Source: JBBRLG01 sp038231495
Lineage (GTDB): Bacteria > Planctomycetota > Planctomycetia > Gemmatales > Gemmataceae
Direction: 5' to 3'
Length of the DNA: 13,391 nucleotides
Assembly: GCA_038231495.1 (NCBI GenBank)
Contig: JBBRLG010000152.1
Span: 1 to 13,391 of the forward strand
The notes under the pieces were generated by a model that did not search any database, was not told where the DNA came from, and was given only the letters and a program-made list of their open reading frames with translations. The position numbers and the translations under genes were made by a program. Positions within the stretch are counted from its first letter, which is position 1; each line of letters begins with the position of its first letter. Positions 5,257 to 13,391 of this stretch are shown here, piece by piece.

Positions 5257-8200
5257 ATGACGCCGTTACTCGAATTTATCGCAGGCAACGGGTTCGCCCT
5301 CGCGGTCCTCCTGGCCGGCCTGGCCGTGCTGGTCACCGCCCTGGTGCGCCGGCGACGGCTGGAAAACCGCTTCCTGCCGGTGCTCCTCCTCGGCGCGGGG
5401 CTGGTCGTCGCCGCGGCGGGCGCAATGCTGATCCCCGAATGGTGGGCACTGTGGGTCGGCGTGATCGGCGTGACCGGACTGTTCGTCGCGGTCTTCGTGC
5501 TGCTGCTCACCGGCCTGTGGTCGCGCTGGGCCGGGTACGCCGTCGCCGTCTTGACGCTGCTCGGCCTCGGCGGTTTCTGCCTGCCGACGCTGGGCACCTG
5601 GCTCTGGGACGGCGGCCGCAACCTCGCGAGCATGGAAGTATTGGAGGGCGGCTGGCTCATCCTGTTCGCCCTGGTGCCGCCGGTGTTTTATCACGTCGCG
5701 CGCAGCGTCGGCTTGCCCGACAAGAAAATTTACACGCTCCAGGTCATCTCGACCGTGCTGCAATCGCTGCTCCTGCTGACCGTCGCGCCGCTGCTCGTCG
5801 TCACGCCCTCGACCGAAAATTGGATGGCGTTGCTCCTCTATACGTTCGCGGCCCTGCTGATGGGGTTTAGCTGGAAGCCGGTCCACCGGTCGCTCGTCGC
5901 CGTCCAGGTCGGCCTGCCGCTGTTGCTGGTGCCCGTCCTCATCCTCAAAGCGTATGGCAAGCTGTCGGCGGAGCTGCCGCACGTCTTGCAGGGCTGGGTG
6001 CTGACGAGCCTTTACGGCGTCGTCGCGGTGCTGCTGTTGGCGACACCGCTGTTGTTACGGGCCGTGACGAGCATTGAAGTCTGGCGGCCCGTAGTCAGCG
6101 GCTTGTTGCGGTGTGCGCTCATCGTCTTTCTCGCCCTGGCACTGGCCGAGCCGCGCATCCGGCAGTCCACGCAGAACATGACGGTCATCTTCGTCGTTGA
6201 CATGTCCGCAAGCATCCCGCAAGAGTTCGAGGACGACGATCCCAACGAGCCGGTCAAGAAAGACAAGGTGGACCTGCGCGCGGTCCGCTTCAAGAAGTTC
6301 ATCAACGACGCCGTCCAGAAGCGCGGCGCCGGCCGCGAGCGCGACCGCGCGGGTCTCGTCATCTTCGGCCGCAAGGCCCGCCTGGAACTGCCGCCGAGCG
6401 ACGCGCCGCACTTCAACATGGTGCGGCTGCCGGACCTGCCCAACCCGTCGGACCGCGAGTACACCGACATCGCCGCCGGGCTGAAGCTCGCCCTGGCGTC
6501 GTTCCCCGAAGACACCGGCAAGCGCATCGTCCTCATCAGCGACGGCAACGAAAACCTGGGCAAGGCCGAAGAACAAGCCAAGCTTGCCGAGGAACTCGGC
6601 GTCCAGATCGACGTGGTGCCGGTCGCCGCCGGGCAGCGCAACGACAACGAAGTGTTGGTCGAGCGCGTCGAAGCGCCGCCGCTGACCGAGCAGGGGGCGC
6701 AAATCCCGATCCGCGTCCTCGTCCGCAGCTTCAACCCGCAAATCGTCAAGGCCCGGCTGCTGCTGCGGCAGATCACCGAGCGCGAGCTGGACTTGTCAAT
6801 CGCGGTGCCCAACAACGGCGACATCGGCGTCAAGAAGGTGCTGGCGCTGAAGGAAGGCCCGCTGGAAAAGAGCCGCGGCGTGCGCGTCGAGATCGTGGTG
6901 CCGGGGTCGGTCGCGGCGGAGGCGGGCATCAAGGAGGGCGACGAAATCTACAAGGTCGGCGACCGTTACGTCGGCGACGAAAAGACCCTGCGTGCCGTCC
7001 TGGAACAGAACGCCGGGCAGACGGTGAAAGTCCTGGTGCGCAGCGACAACGTGGAGCCCGTCGGCGACAGCATCGTCAAGCTGAGCTTCGGCCTGAACTC
7101 CTATTCGTTCAAACGGCCGTTGACCGACCAGCAGCGCTCCTACACCTACGAGGCCGAGATTCAGACGCTGGGCCTCGAGGACGCGCAGGGCACCGAGGTC
7201 TTCAAAGGCAAGCTACCCGGCGACCGCGTGCAGAACAACCGCGCCTCGACGCACGTCGTCGCCCGCGGCCAGCGGCGCGTCCTCATTTTGGCAGGCAAGG
7301 AGGGCGAGAACACCGAGTTGGCCGACCGCCTCGCCGCCGCCGGCAACGGCAAGTTCAAGGTCAACGTCGAGCCGGTGTCGGTGCTCGACCGTTACAAGGA
7401 TCGGGCGGCGCTGGCCGTCTACCTGAGCAACTTCGACTGCGTGATCCTGGCGAACGTGGCCCGCGAGCAAGTCAACGAGGAGCAGCAGGACGTGATCCGC
7501 AGCAATACGCACGACCAGGGCTGCGGCCTGGTCATGGTCGGCGGCCCCGACGGCTTCGGTGCCGGCGGCTGGCAGAACACGGCGATCGAGAAAGCGTTGC
7601 CGGTGGACTGCGACATCAAGTCGCTCAAGGTGCAAGGCAAGGGCGCGCTGGTGCTCATCATGCACGCCTGCGAAATGGCCGACGGCAACTCGTGGGAGCG
7701 CAAGATCGCCAAGCTCGCCATCGACCGCCTCGGACCGTCCGACGAATTGGGCATCCTCGACTACGATTTCAGCAACAAGTGGGTCATCCCGCTGCAAGAA
7801 ATCAGCGACAAGCGCGGCTGGATGATGGGCCAGATCGACAAGATGTCGCCGGGCGACATGCCGGACTTTGGCGGCCCGGTGCAGATGGCCTACAACTCGC
7901 TGACGAACAAGAACAAGGACTTCGCCACCAAGCACATCATCATCATCAGCGACGGCGACCCGCAGCCGCCGACGCCGGCGCTGTTGACGAAGATGAGGAA
8001 CGAGAAGGTGACGATGACGACGATCGGCGTCGCCACGCACGGCGCGCCGCAGGACCAGAACCTGGGAGCGATCGCCATTGCGCCGGGCAAGTATTACAAG
8101 GTGACGGATCCGAGCAAGCTGCCGGAAATCTACATCCGCGAGACGCGGCTGGTGAGCCAGTCGTTCGTTTTCGAGAAGCCGTTCCAGCCGTTGGTGCTGT

Positions 8201-9438
8201 TCCGCAGCGGGCCGACGCAGGGTCTGGCCGACAACGTGCCGCCGCTGAACGGCTTCGTGCGCACGTCGCCGAAAACGTCGCCGTTGGTCGAAATCCCGGT
8301 CATGACGCCGAAATTCAAGGACGAGCAGGACTTCCCCGTGTTGGCGTATTGGCACTACGGCCTGGGCAAGTCGGTGGCGTTCACGAGCGCGGCGGGCGGG
8401 CCGAAGTTCTGGTCGAAGCCGTGGTACGACGGCGGCGTCTACTCGAAGTTTTGGGACCAACTGGTCGAGTGGTCGCTGCGGCCGACCGAGAGTAAGAACC
8501 TGAACATGACGACGGAATATGTGGACGGCAAGGTGAAAATCATCGTGGACGCCCACACCGACAACGGCGAGCCGGACACGTCGCTGCAGCTCAAAGGCGG
8601 TATCACGCTGCCGAGTTCCCAGCCCACCGAGGGCGGGCAGAAGAAGGAATTGGTGTTCGTGCAAACCAACAGCGGCGTCTACGAGGCGACGATCAAGGCC
8701 GACGAGGCCGGCTCGTACTTCATCAACGCCCAGGCGCGCGGCGTGGCGCTCGACAAGGACAAAAAGCCGGTCCGCGACAAGAACGGCAACCCGGTCATCG
8801 AGGGCAAGGACAGCGTACGTTCCGGCGTGACGGTGCCGTACTCGCCGGAGTTCGCCGACCTGCAATCGAACCTGGACTTGCTGGAGAAACTGCGCACGCG
8901 GACGAACGGCCAGCTCTACGCCGACAACGACAAGGCGTTGACCGACACCGCGGCGTCCGGCATCGTGTACCGGTCTGGATTGCCGAAGGTGCGCAGCCTG
9001 TTGCCGCTGTGGTTCTGGCTGTTGTTCCTGACGGCGACGCTGCTGTTCTTCGACGTGGCGACCCGGCGGCTGTCCCTGGAGATGCCGGAAGTGGTCGCCG
9101 GCACGAACCGCTTGTGGCGACGGCTGCGCGGCCTGCCGATCGAGGAGGTCGGCGAGCCGGCGTTCATGGACCGCTTGCAGACGCGCAAGGTGCAAGCCGG
9201 CGCGGGCCTGGCGGCGGGCCGTGCCGCGCGCCGCTTCGAGGGCGAAAGCCCCGGCGACTTCCCGACGACCGTGGACGCGACGGGGCCGACCGCGCCGCCG
9301 TCGTCGCCGCGGTCGCGTCCCACGTCCGGCCCGGCGGCCGGCCCGCAGATCGACGCGGAACCCGGCGACTTCGCCAGCCGCCTGGCCCGCGCGAAGAAAC
9401 GGGCGCTGGACGAACGGAACAAGAAAGAGAGGCCGTGA
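5257..9438 (+). CDS. Large VWA-domain membrane protein with PDZ-like and glutamine-amidotransferase-like regions
   Basis: The product has 1393 residues. About ten hydrophobic helices fill residues 8-300. A VWA domain follows with a complete MIDAS: D315-M-S317-A-S319, T403 (YTDIAAGL) and D429 (IVLISDGNE). Residues about 538-600 look like a PDZ domain (VVPGSVAAEAGIKEGDEIYKVGD). Residues about 673-785 resemble the class-I glutamine-amidotransferase-like fold (RVLILAG, MVGGPDGFGAGGW) without an evident catalytic Cys-His pair. A second VWA-like part starts at about 797 (ALVLIMHACEM, later KHIIIISDGDPQPPTP), where the first MIDAS motif is lost. A single C-terminal helix (about 1250-1266) precedes a Pro/Ala-rich tail. 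The gene lies between the NHL lipoprotein and moxR, so it is a likely partner of the MoxR ATPase at the envelope. The substrate is unknown. The sequence is uniformly GC-rich, with long antisense shadow frames. Confidence 0.88.
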   Translation: MTPLLEFIAGNGFALAVLLAGLAVLVTALVRRRRLENRFLPVLLLGAGLVVAAAGAMLIPEWWALWVGVIGVTGLFVAVFVLLLTGLWSRWAGYAVAVLTLLGLGGFCLPTLGTWLWDGGRNLASMEVLEGGWLILFALVPPVFYHVARSVGLPDKKIYTLQVISTVLQSLLLLTVAPLLVVTPSTENWMALLLYTFAALLMGFSWKPVHRSLVAVQVGLPLLLVPVLILKAYGKLSAELPHVLQGWVLTSLYGVVAVLLLATPLLLRAVTSIEVWRPVVSGLLRCALIVFLALALAEPRIRQSTQNMTVIFVVDMSASIPQEFEDDDPNEPVKKDKVDLRAVRFKKFINDAVQKRGAGRERDRAGLVIFGRKARLELPPSDAPHFNMVRLPDLPNPSDREYTDIAAGLKLALASFPEDTGKRIVLISDGNENLGKAEEQAKLAEELGVQIDVVPVAAGQRNDNEVLVERVEAPPLTEQGAQIPIRVLVRSFNPQIVKARLLLRQITERELDLSIAVPNNGDIGVKKVLALKEGPLEKSRGVRVEIVVPGSVAAEAGIKEGDEIYKVGDRYVGDEKTLRAVLEQNAGQTVKVLVRSDNVEPVGDSIVKLSFGLNSYSFKRPLTDQQRSYTYEAEIQTLGLEDAQGTEVFKGKLPGDRVQNNRASTHVVARGQRRVLILAGKEGENTELADRLAAAGNGKFKVNVEPVSVLDRYKDRAALAVYLSNFDCVILANVAREQVNEEQQDVIRSNTHDQGCGLVMVGGPDGFGAGGWQNTAIEKALPVDCDIKSLKVQGKGALVLIMHACEMADGNSWERKIAKLAIDRLGPSDELGILDYDFSNKWVIPLQEISDKRGWMMGQIDKMSPGDMPDFGGPVQMAYNSLTNKNKDFATKHIIIISDGDPQPPTPALLTKMRNEKVTMTTIGVATHGAPQDQNLGAIAIAPGKYYKVTDPSKLPEIYIRETRLVSQSFVFEKPFQPLVLFRSGPTQGLADNVPPLNGFVRTSPKTSPLVEIPVMTPKFKDEQDFPVLAYWHYGLGKSVAFTSAAGGPKFWSKPWYDGGVYSKFWDQLVEWSLRPTESKNLNMTTEYVDGKVKIIVDAHTDNGEPDTSLQLKGGITLPSSQPTEGGQKKELVFVQTNSGVYEATIKADEAGSYFINAQARGVALDKDKKPVRDKNGNPVIEGKDSVRSGVTVPYSPEFADLQSNLDLLEKLRTRTNGQLYADNDKALTDTAASGIVYRSGLPKVRSLLPLWFWLLFLTATLLFFDVATRRLSLEMPEVVAGTNRLWRRLRGLPIEEVGEPAFMDRLQTRKVQAGAGLAAGRAARRFEGESPGDFPTTVDATGPTAPPSSPRSRPTSGPAAGPQIDAEPGDFASRLARAKKRALDERNKKERP

Positions 9439-9440
9439 CC

Positions 9441-9493
9441 TCTTGCCGCTTGCGGCTTTGCGGGGAGAAACCGCAACGCCGCAAGCGGCAAGA
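9441..9493. repeat. Long hairpin between the VWA gene and moxR, REP-like
   Basis: TCTTGCCGCTTGCGGC (9441-9456) pairs perfectly with 9478-9493. After one mismatch (9457/9477), TTGCGG (9458-9463) pairs with CCGCAA (9471-9476), leaving a 7-base loop. The stem starts two bases after the stop of the VWA gene. CTTTTAC follows on the plus strand, so partial termination or 3'-end protection of the upstream message is possible, but the T-run is short. The shared GCTTGCG core links it to the hairpin at 3838. Confidence 0.75.
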
Positions 9494-9531
9494 CTTTTAC
9501 TCCCCTTAACACCAACCCCCGAAATCGACCT

Positions 9532-10563
<1,032 letters not shown>

Positions 10564-10569
10564 GGCAGA

Positions 10570-10593
10570 TTGCAGAGGAGGCACGGCGATGAT
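10570..10593 (+). repeat. Leader/RBS repeat of Uma2 copy 1
   Basis: The block TTGCAGAGGAGGCACGGCG followed by ATGAT spans the ribosome site and start codon. It recurs, with small changes, at 11204-11226 (TTGCGGGGAGGCACGGCG) and identically at 11837-11860. The same leader on all three genes points to duplication of gene plus leader as a unit and predicts similar translation rates. Confidence 0.8.
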
Positions 10594-11203
10594 TCAGCGT
10601 TTGACGGAGAAAATGCAGTTCGGCCCCGGCGACCGCGGCCGGCGCATGACTTATGACGAGTTCATGGCGGCCGATTACCAGGAAGGCTACCGGTACGAAT
10701 TAATTGACGGAGAACTAATCGTGTCTCCCGCTCCGAACATGCCGCATGACTTGGTAGAAAAATGGGTTGGCCTTAAGCTCGAACTTTATGCGGAAGCCCA
10801 TGCGGATGTCATTAATTACGTTACAAACAAGGCCCGGCTTTCCGTGCCGGATCGAGACAAAGCGACGGCACCTGAGCCGGACATTGCCGTCTATCAGGGA
10901 CTGCCCTTGGATCTGCCGGATGAAGAACTCGATTGGCGTAACTTCAGCCCCCTCCTCGTGGTGGAAGTGATGTCGCCTGACAACGCGGACAAGGACCAGG
11001 TGCGCAACGTGAAACTCTATTTCCAAATCCCTTCGATCAAGGAGTATTGGCTGTTCGACCCGCGCGCGTCCTCCCGGCACCCTTCGCTACGAGTCTATCG
11101 GCGACACGGTAAGCAATGGCGGATCATCGACATCGCGCCCGGCGGGACGTATACGACCAAGTTGTTGCCGGGATTTGAATTGGTGGTGGACCGCGGTCAG
11201 TAA
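10589..11203 (+). CDS. Uma2-family (DUF820) putative endonuclease, copy 1
   Basis: The start at 10589 (MIQRLTEK) follows GAGGAGG with a seven-base gap, and the other two copies begin the same way; the longer frame from 10529 overlaps moxR and is rejected. The product has 204 residues. It shows the Uma2 pattern of the PD-(D/E)XK nuclease superfamily: YELIDGELIVSP (36-47), P97-D98 (EPDIAVY), the E126 strand (LLVVEVMSPD) and KEYWLFDP (151-158). At the place where many Uma2 proteins have a lysine (K.ELY), this copy has R139-N140 in VRNVKLYF, so nuclease activity is uncertain. The cellular role of the family is unsettled. Wobble positions are more AT-rich than in the flanking moxR and DUF58 genes. 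Confidence 0.9.
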   Translation: MIQRLTEKMQFGPGDRGRRMTYDEFMAADYQEGYRYELIDGELIVSPAPNMPHDLVEKWVGLKLELYAEAHADVINYVTNKARLSVPDRDKATAPEPDIAVYQGLPLDLPDEELDWRNFSPLLVVEVMSPDNADKDQVRNVKLYFQIPSIKEYWLFDPRASSRHPSLRVYRRHGKQWRIIDIAPGGTYTTKLLPGFELVVDRGQ

Positions 11204-11226
11204 TTGCGGGGAGGCACGGCGATGAT
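11204..11226 (+). repeat. Leader/RBS repeat of Uma2 copy 2
   Basis: Same leader block as before copies 1 and 3, one base shorter in the Shine-Dalgarno part (GGGGAGG instead of AGAGGAGG). The similarity to copy 3 runs on for about 30 bases into the coding sequence. Confidence 0.8.
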
Positions 11227-11836
11227 CCAGCGCTTGACGCAGAAACCGCAGCTCGGCCCGGCCGACCACGGCCGGCGCATGAGCTATGACGAGTTCATGA
11301 CCAGTGCCTACGAGGACGGCTACCGCTACGAACTAATCGACGGAGAACTAATTGTGTCTCCCGCTCCGAACATGGGCCACATGTTGGTCATGCGCTGGCT
11401 GAATAAAGCCTTGGAAGCCTATGCCGATTCGCACCCGGAGGTCATTAATCTCGTTGCAGTCACGGGACGTGTGATCGTTCCGGCGCGGGAACGGGTTACG
11501 GTGCCGGAACCCGATCTGGCCGTTTACCACGATTTTCCCGACGATCTAACGGAAGGAGACCTGGATTGGCGAAGGTTTAATCCTTTGGTAGTGGTGGAAA
11601 TCCTGTCCTCAGACAATGCCGACAAGGATGAGGTTCGTAACGTCGATTTGTATTTCCAAGTGCCATCAATTAAGGAGTATTGGTTGTTCGACCCGCGGGA
11701 ATCCTCCCAGCGCCCTTCGCTACGAGTCCATCGGCGACATGGCAAGCAATGGCGGATCATCGACATCGCGCCTGGCGGGACGTACACGACCAGACTGTTA
11801 CCAGGGTTTGAATTGGTGGTAGAGGGCGTTTGGTAA
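11222..11836 (+). CDS. Uma2-family (DUF820) putative endonuclease, copy 2
   Basis: Also 204 residues, starting MIQRLTQK after GGGGAGG, 18 bases behind copy 1. It aligns with copy 1 without a gap: YELIDGELIVSPAPN, P97-D98 (EPDLAVY), E126 (VVVEILSSD), VRNVDLYF, KEYWLFDP. The last 45 residues are almost identical to copy 1 (RRHGKQWRIIDIAPGGTYTT), while residues 52-115 differ strongly (for example HMLVMRWLNKALEAYADSH). The SP that normally follows the EV strand is SS here. The usual catalytic lysine position is again asparagine (N140). Confidence 0.9.
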   Translation: MIQRLTQKPQLGPADHGRRMSYDEFMTSAYEDGYRYELIDGELIVSPAPNMGHMLVMRWLNKALEAYADSHPEVINLVAVTGRVIVPARERVTVPEPDLAVYHDFPDDLTEGDLDWRRFNPLVVVEILSSDNADKDEVRNVDLYFQVPSIKEYWLFDPRESSQRPSLRVHRRHGKQWRIIDIAPGGTYTTRLLPGFELVVEGVW

Positions 11837-11860
11837 TTGCAGAGGAGGCACGGCGATGAT
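11837..11860 (+). repeat. Leader/RBS repeat of Uma2 copy 3
   Basis: Identical to the leader of copy 1 over TTGCAGAGGAGGCACGGCG and the start codon. It directly follows the stop of copy 2. Confidence 0.8.
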
Positions 11861-12482
11861 CCAGCGCTTGACGCAGAAACCGCAACTCGGACCCGGCGAC
11901 CACGGGCGGCGCATGACCTACGCCGAATACTTGGCCGGCGATTATCAGCCGGGGTATAAGTACGAACTCATCGACGGAGAACTTTACGTGTCTCCCGAAG
12001 CGAATCCGGAACATGAGTGGGTAGAATCAGGGTTGTATGACCTGCTGAAGGATTATACAAAAGCGCATCCGGAAATCATTAACAAGGTCGCCTGTAAGGC
12101 GCGCGTATTTGTGCCCGGCCGCGAGGACGTGACGGAGCCGGAGCCGGATTTTGCCGCCTACGAGAACTATCCCAAACGGCGGCCCCGGCGCGGGTGGGAA
12201 AACTTCTCCCCCGTCCTCGTGGCCGAGGTGATTTCGCCGACGGACCCCGACAAAGATCTTGTTCGCAACGTCGAGTTATATTGGCAAGTGCCGTCCATCA
12301 AGGAATACTGGGTTTTCGACTTGCGCCCCCAGGCTCAACACCCGCTCATCGTGCATCGACGCCAGGCGACGAAATGGAAAATCTTGCGGAAAGCGCCGGG
12401 CGAAACGTACACGACGCGGCTGCTGCCCGGATTTGAACTCGTGGTCGAGCCGAACGACGAGCCGGACGAGAACGGCCAATAG
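11856..12482 (+). CDS. Uma2-family (DUF820) putative endonuclease, copy 3
   Basis: 208 residues, starting MIQRLTQK after AGAGGAGG, 19 bases behind copy 2. The first 20 residues differ from copy 2 by a single residue, whereas the C-terminal half is the most divergent of the three. Motifs seen are YELIDGELYVSP, P97-D98 (EPDFAAY), E124 (VLVAEVISPTD), VRNVELYW and KEYWVFDL. It lacks two residues before the E124 strand and has an acidic tail (EPNDEPDENGQ). The next gene starts 38 bases on, so co-transcription is likely. Confidence 0.9.
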   Translation: MIQRLTQKPQLGPGDHGRRMTYAEYLAGDYQPGYKYELIDGELYVSPEANPEHEWVESGLYDLLKDYTKAHPEIINKVACKARVFVPGREDVTEPEPDFAAYENYPKRRPRRGWENFSPVLVAEVISPTDPDKDLVRNVELYWQVPSIKEYWVFDLRPQAQHPLIVHRRQATKWKILRKAPGETYTTRLLPGFELVVEPNDEPDENGQ

Positions 12483-12520
12483 GTCAACCTGAAAACCCGT
12501 CCCAAGAAGTAGGAACCCCG

Positions 12521-13391
12521 ATGCCCGACACCCCGGCAGCCGCACCGCAACCGTTGCTCGAACCCAAGTTCTTGGCCCGACTCGAACAACTCGAGCTGGT
12601 GTCGCGCAAAATCTTCATGGGCCGTATGAAGGGCGAACGCCGGAGCAAGAAAAAGGGCCAGAGCGTCGAGTTTGCCGACTACCGCAACTACGTCGTCGGC
12701 GACGACCTGCGCTTCCTCGACTGGAACCTCTACGCCCGGCTCGACCGCCTTTTTATCCGCCTTTTCATGGAAGAGGAAGACCTGCATTTCTACGTCTTGA
12801 TCGACAACAGCCTGTCGATGGACTTCGGCACGCCGACGAAATTGCACTTTGCCAAGCAGGTCGCCGCGGCACTCGGCTTCATCGGGTTGGTGAACCTCGA
12901 CCGCGTCGTCGTCGAGGCGTTCAATAGCCGGCAGACGCAGACGCTGCCGGCGGTGCGCGGCCGCCGCAGCGTGTGGCGACTGATGGACTTCTTGAACAAA
13001 ATCCAGCCAATGGGCGCCGGCGACATGGCCCAGTCGTTGCGCACGTTTAGCCTGAAATCCAGCGGCAAGGGCATCGTCGTCATCCTCAGCGATTTCATGG
13101 ACAAGAACGGCTACGAGGAGGCGTTGCGCTACGTCATCGCCCGGCAGATGGACATCTACGTCATCCAGATTTTGTCGCAGGAAGAGATCGAGCCCGACCT
13201 GGTCGGCGACCTGAAGTTGGTGGACGTGGAGGACGACGACATGGCCGAGATCACGGTCAATGGGCCGCTGTTGAAGCGCTATAAGCAAAACCTCGCGGCG
13301 TACCGGGCGACACTGCACGACTTCTGTAGCAAGCGCGGCGTCAACTGTCTGTTCACGAGCAACCAGGTGCCGTTCGACCGGCTGGTGCTGA
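12521..13391 (+). CDS. DUF58-domain protein (VWA-like), 3' end beyond the window
   Basis: The ATG at 12521 follows AGGA with a six-base gap. 290 residues are visible and the frame is still open at the window edge. The DUF58 signature is clear: residues 50-75 carry E.ADYRNYVVGDDLRFLDWNLYAR, then a strand with EEEDL. A VWA-like fold follows with the MIDAS motif D95-N-S97-L-S99-M and a later strand GIVVILSDF. There is no signal peptide or membrane helix in the visible part, so it is probably cytoplasmic or peripheral. DUF58 proteins are usually encoded next to moxR and are thought to be partners of the MoxR ATPase; here the three Uma2 genes separate them by about 1.9 kb. Confidence 0.93.
   Translation, partial: MPDTPAAAPQPLLEPKFLARLEQLELVSRKIFMGRMKGERRSKKKGQSVEFADYRNYVVGDDLRFLDWNLYARLDRLFIRLFMEEEDLHFYVLIDNSLSMDFGTPTKLHFAKQVAAALGFIGLVNLDRVVVEAFNSRQTQTLPAVRGRRSVWRLMDFLNKIQPMGAGDMAQSLRTFSLKSSGKGIVVILSDFMDKNGYEEALRYVIARQMDIYVIQILSQEEIEPDLVGDLKLVDVEDDDMAEITVNGPLLKRYKQNLAAYRATLHDFCSKRGVNCLFTSNQVPFDRLVL

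Noticed and set aside
5266..5982. A minus-strand frame rich in Gln and Arg
   Set aside because: Shadow of the N-terminal membrane segments of the VWA protein; the composition is that of complemented leucine-rich coding sequence.
9441..9500. Rho-independent terminator after the VWA gene
   Set aside because: The stem is strong but is followed by only CTTTTAC, and moxR follows as an expected operon partner; it is recorded as a hairpin instead.
10570..11860. CRISPR-like repeat spacing of the three leader blocks
   Set aside because: The repeats are about 630 bases apart and each contains the ribosome site and start of a Uma2 gene, so this is tandem gene duplication.

Overview
The window reads as a chromosomal piece of a high-GC planctomycete, probably of the Gemmata/Gemmataceae group. 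This is an inference from the large VWA / glutamine-amidotransferase-like membrane protein next to moxR and DUF58 genes, the expansion of Uma2 (DUF820) genes, the type of IS5-family transposase, and the perfect REP-like hairpins between genes. No rRNA, tRNA or CRISPR array was seen.

The left part (1-3522) is a minus-strand island damaged by insertion sequences. It holds the right end of an IS5-family element (1-139). Next come a 3'-truncated P-loop ATPase gene (109-1152) and, joined to it by an ATGA overlap, a gene for a putative winged-helix/coiled-coil protein. That gene is split by a complete 896-bp IS5-family element (1985-2880) with perfect 19-bp terminal repeats and a TTA target duplication. 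Removing the element on paper restores an uninterrupted frame of about 306 codons that begins at a GTG with a good ribosome-binding site. A small gene of unknown function (3199-3522) lies upstream on the same strand. I read this as the wreck of a two- or three-gene ATPase operon, possibly a defence or mobile-DNA-related system of a kind I cannot name.

The middle (3523-4287) has no convincing gene. It carries several inverted repeats, including a perfect 16-bp stem, and five copies of a GGCNAGGGTCG motif in about 170 bp.

The right part (4288-13391) is one plus-strand gene row: a six-blade NHL-repeat lipoprotein, a 1393-residue membrane protein (about ten N-terminal helices, a VWA domain with an intact MIDAS, a PDZ-like insert, a glutamine-amidotransferase-like part, and a second VWA-like part without MIDAS residues), a MoxR AAA+ ATPase, three tandem Uma2-family genes, and a DUF58 protein cut by the window edge. 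MoxR, VWA and DUF58 proteins commonly form chaperone-like modules at the cell envelope. The three Uma2 genes sit between the moxR and DUF58 genes, have visibly different codon use and share near-identical leaders, so they look like a later insertion followed by tandem duplication.
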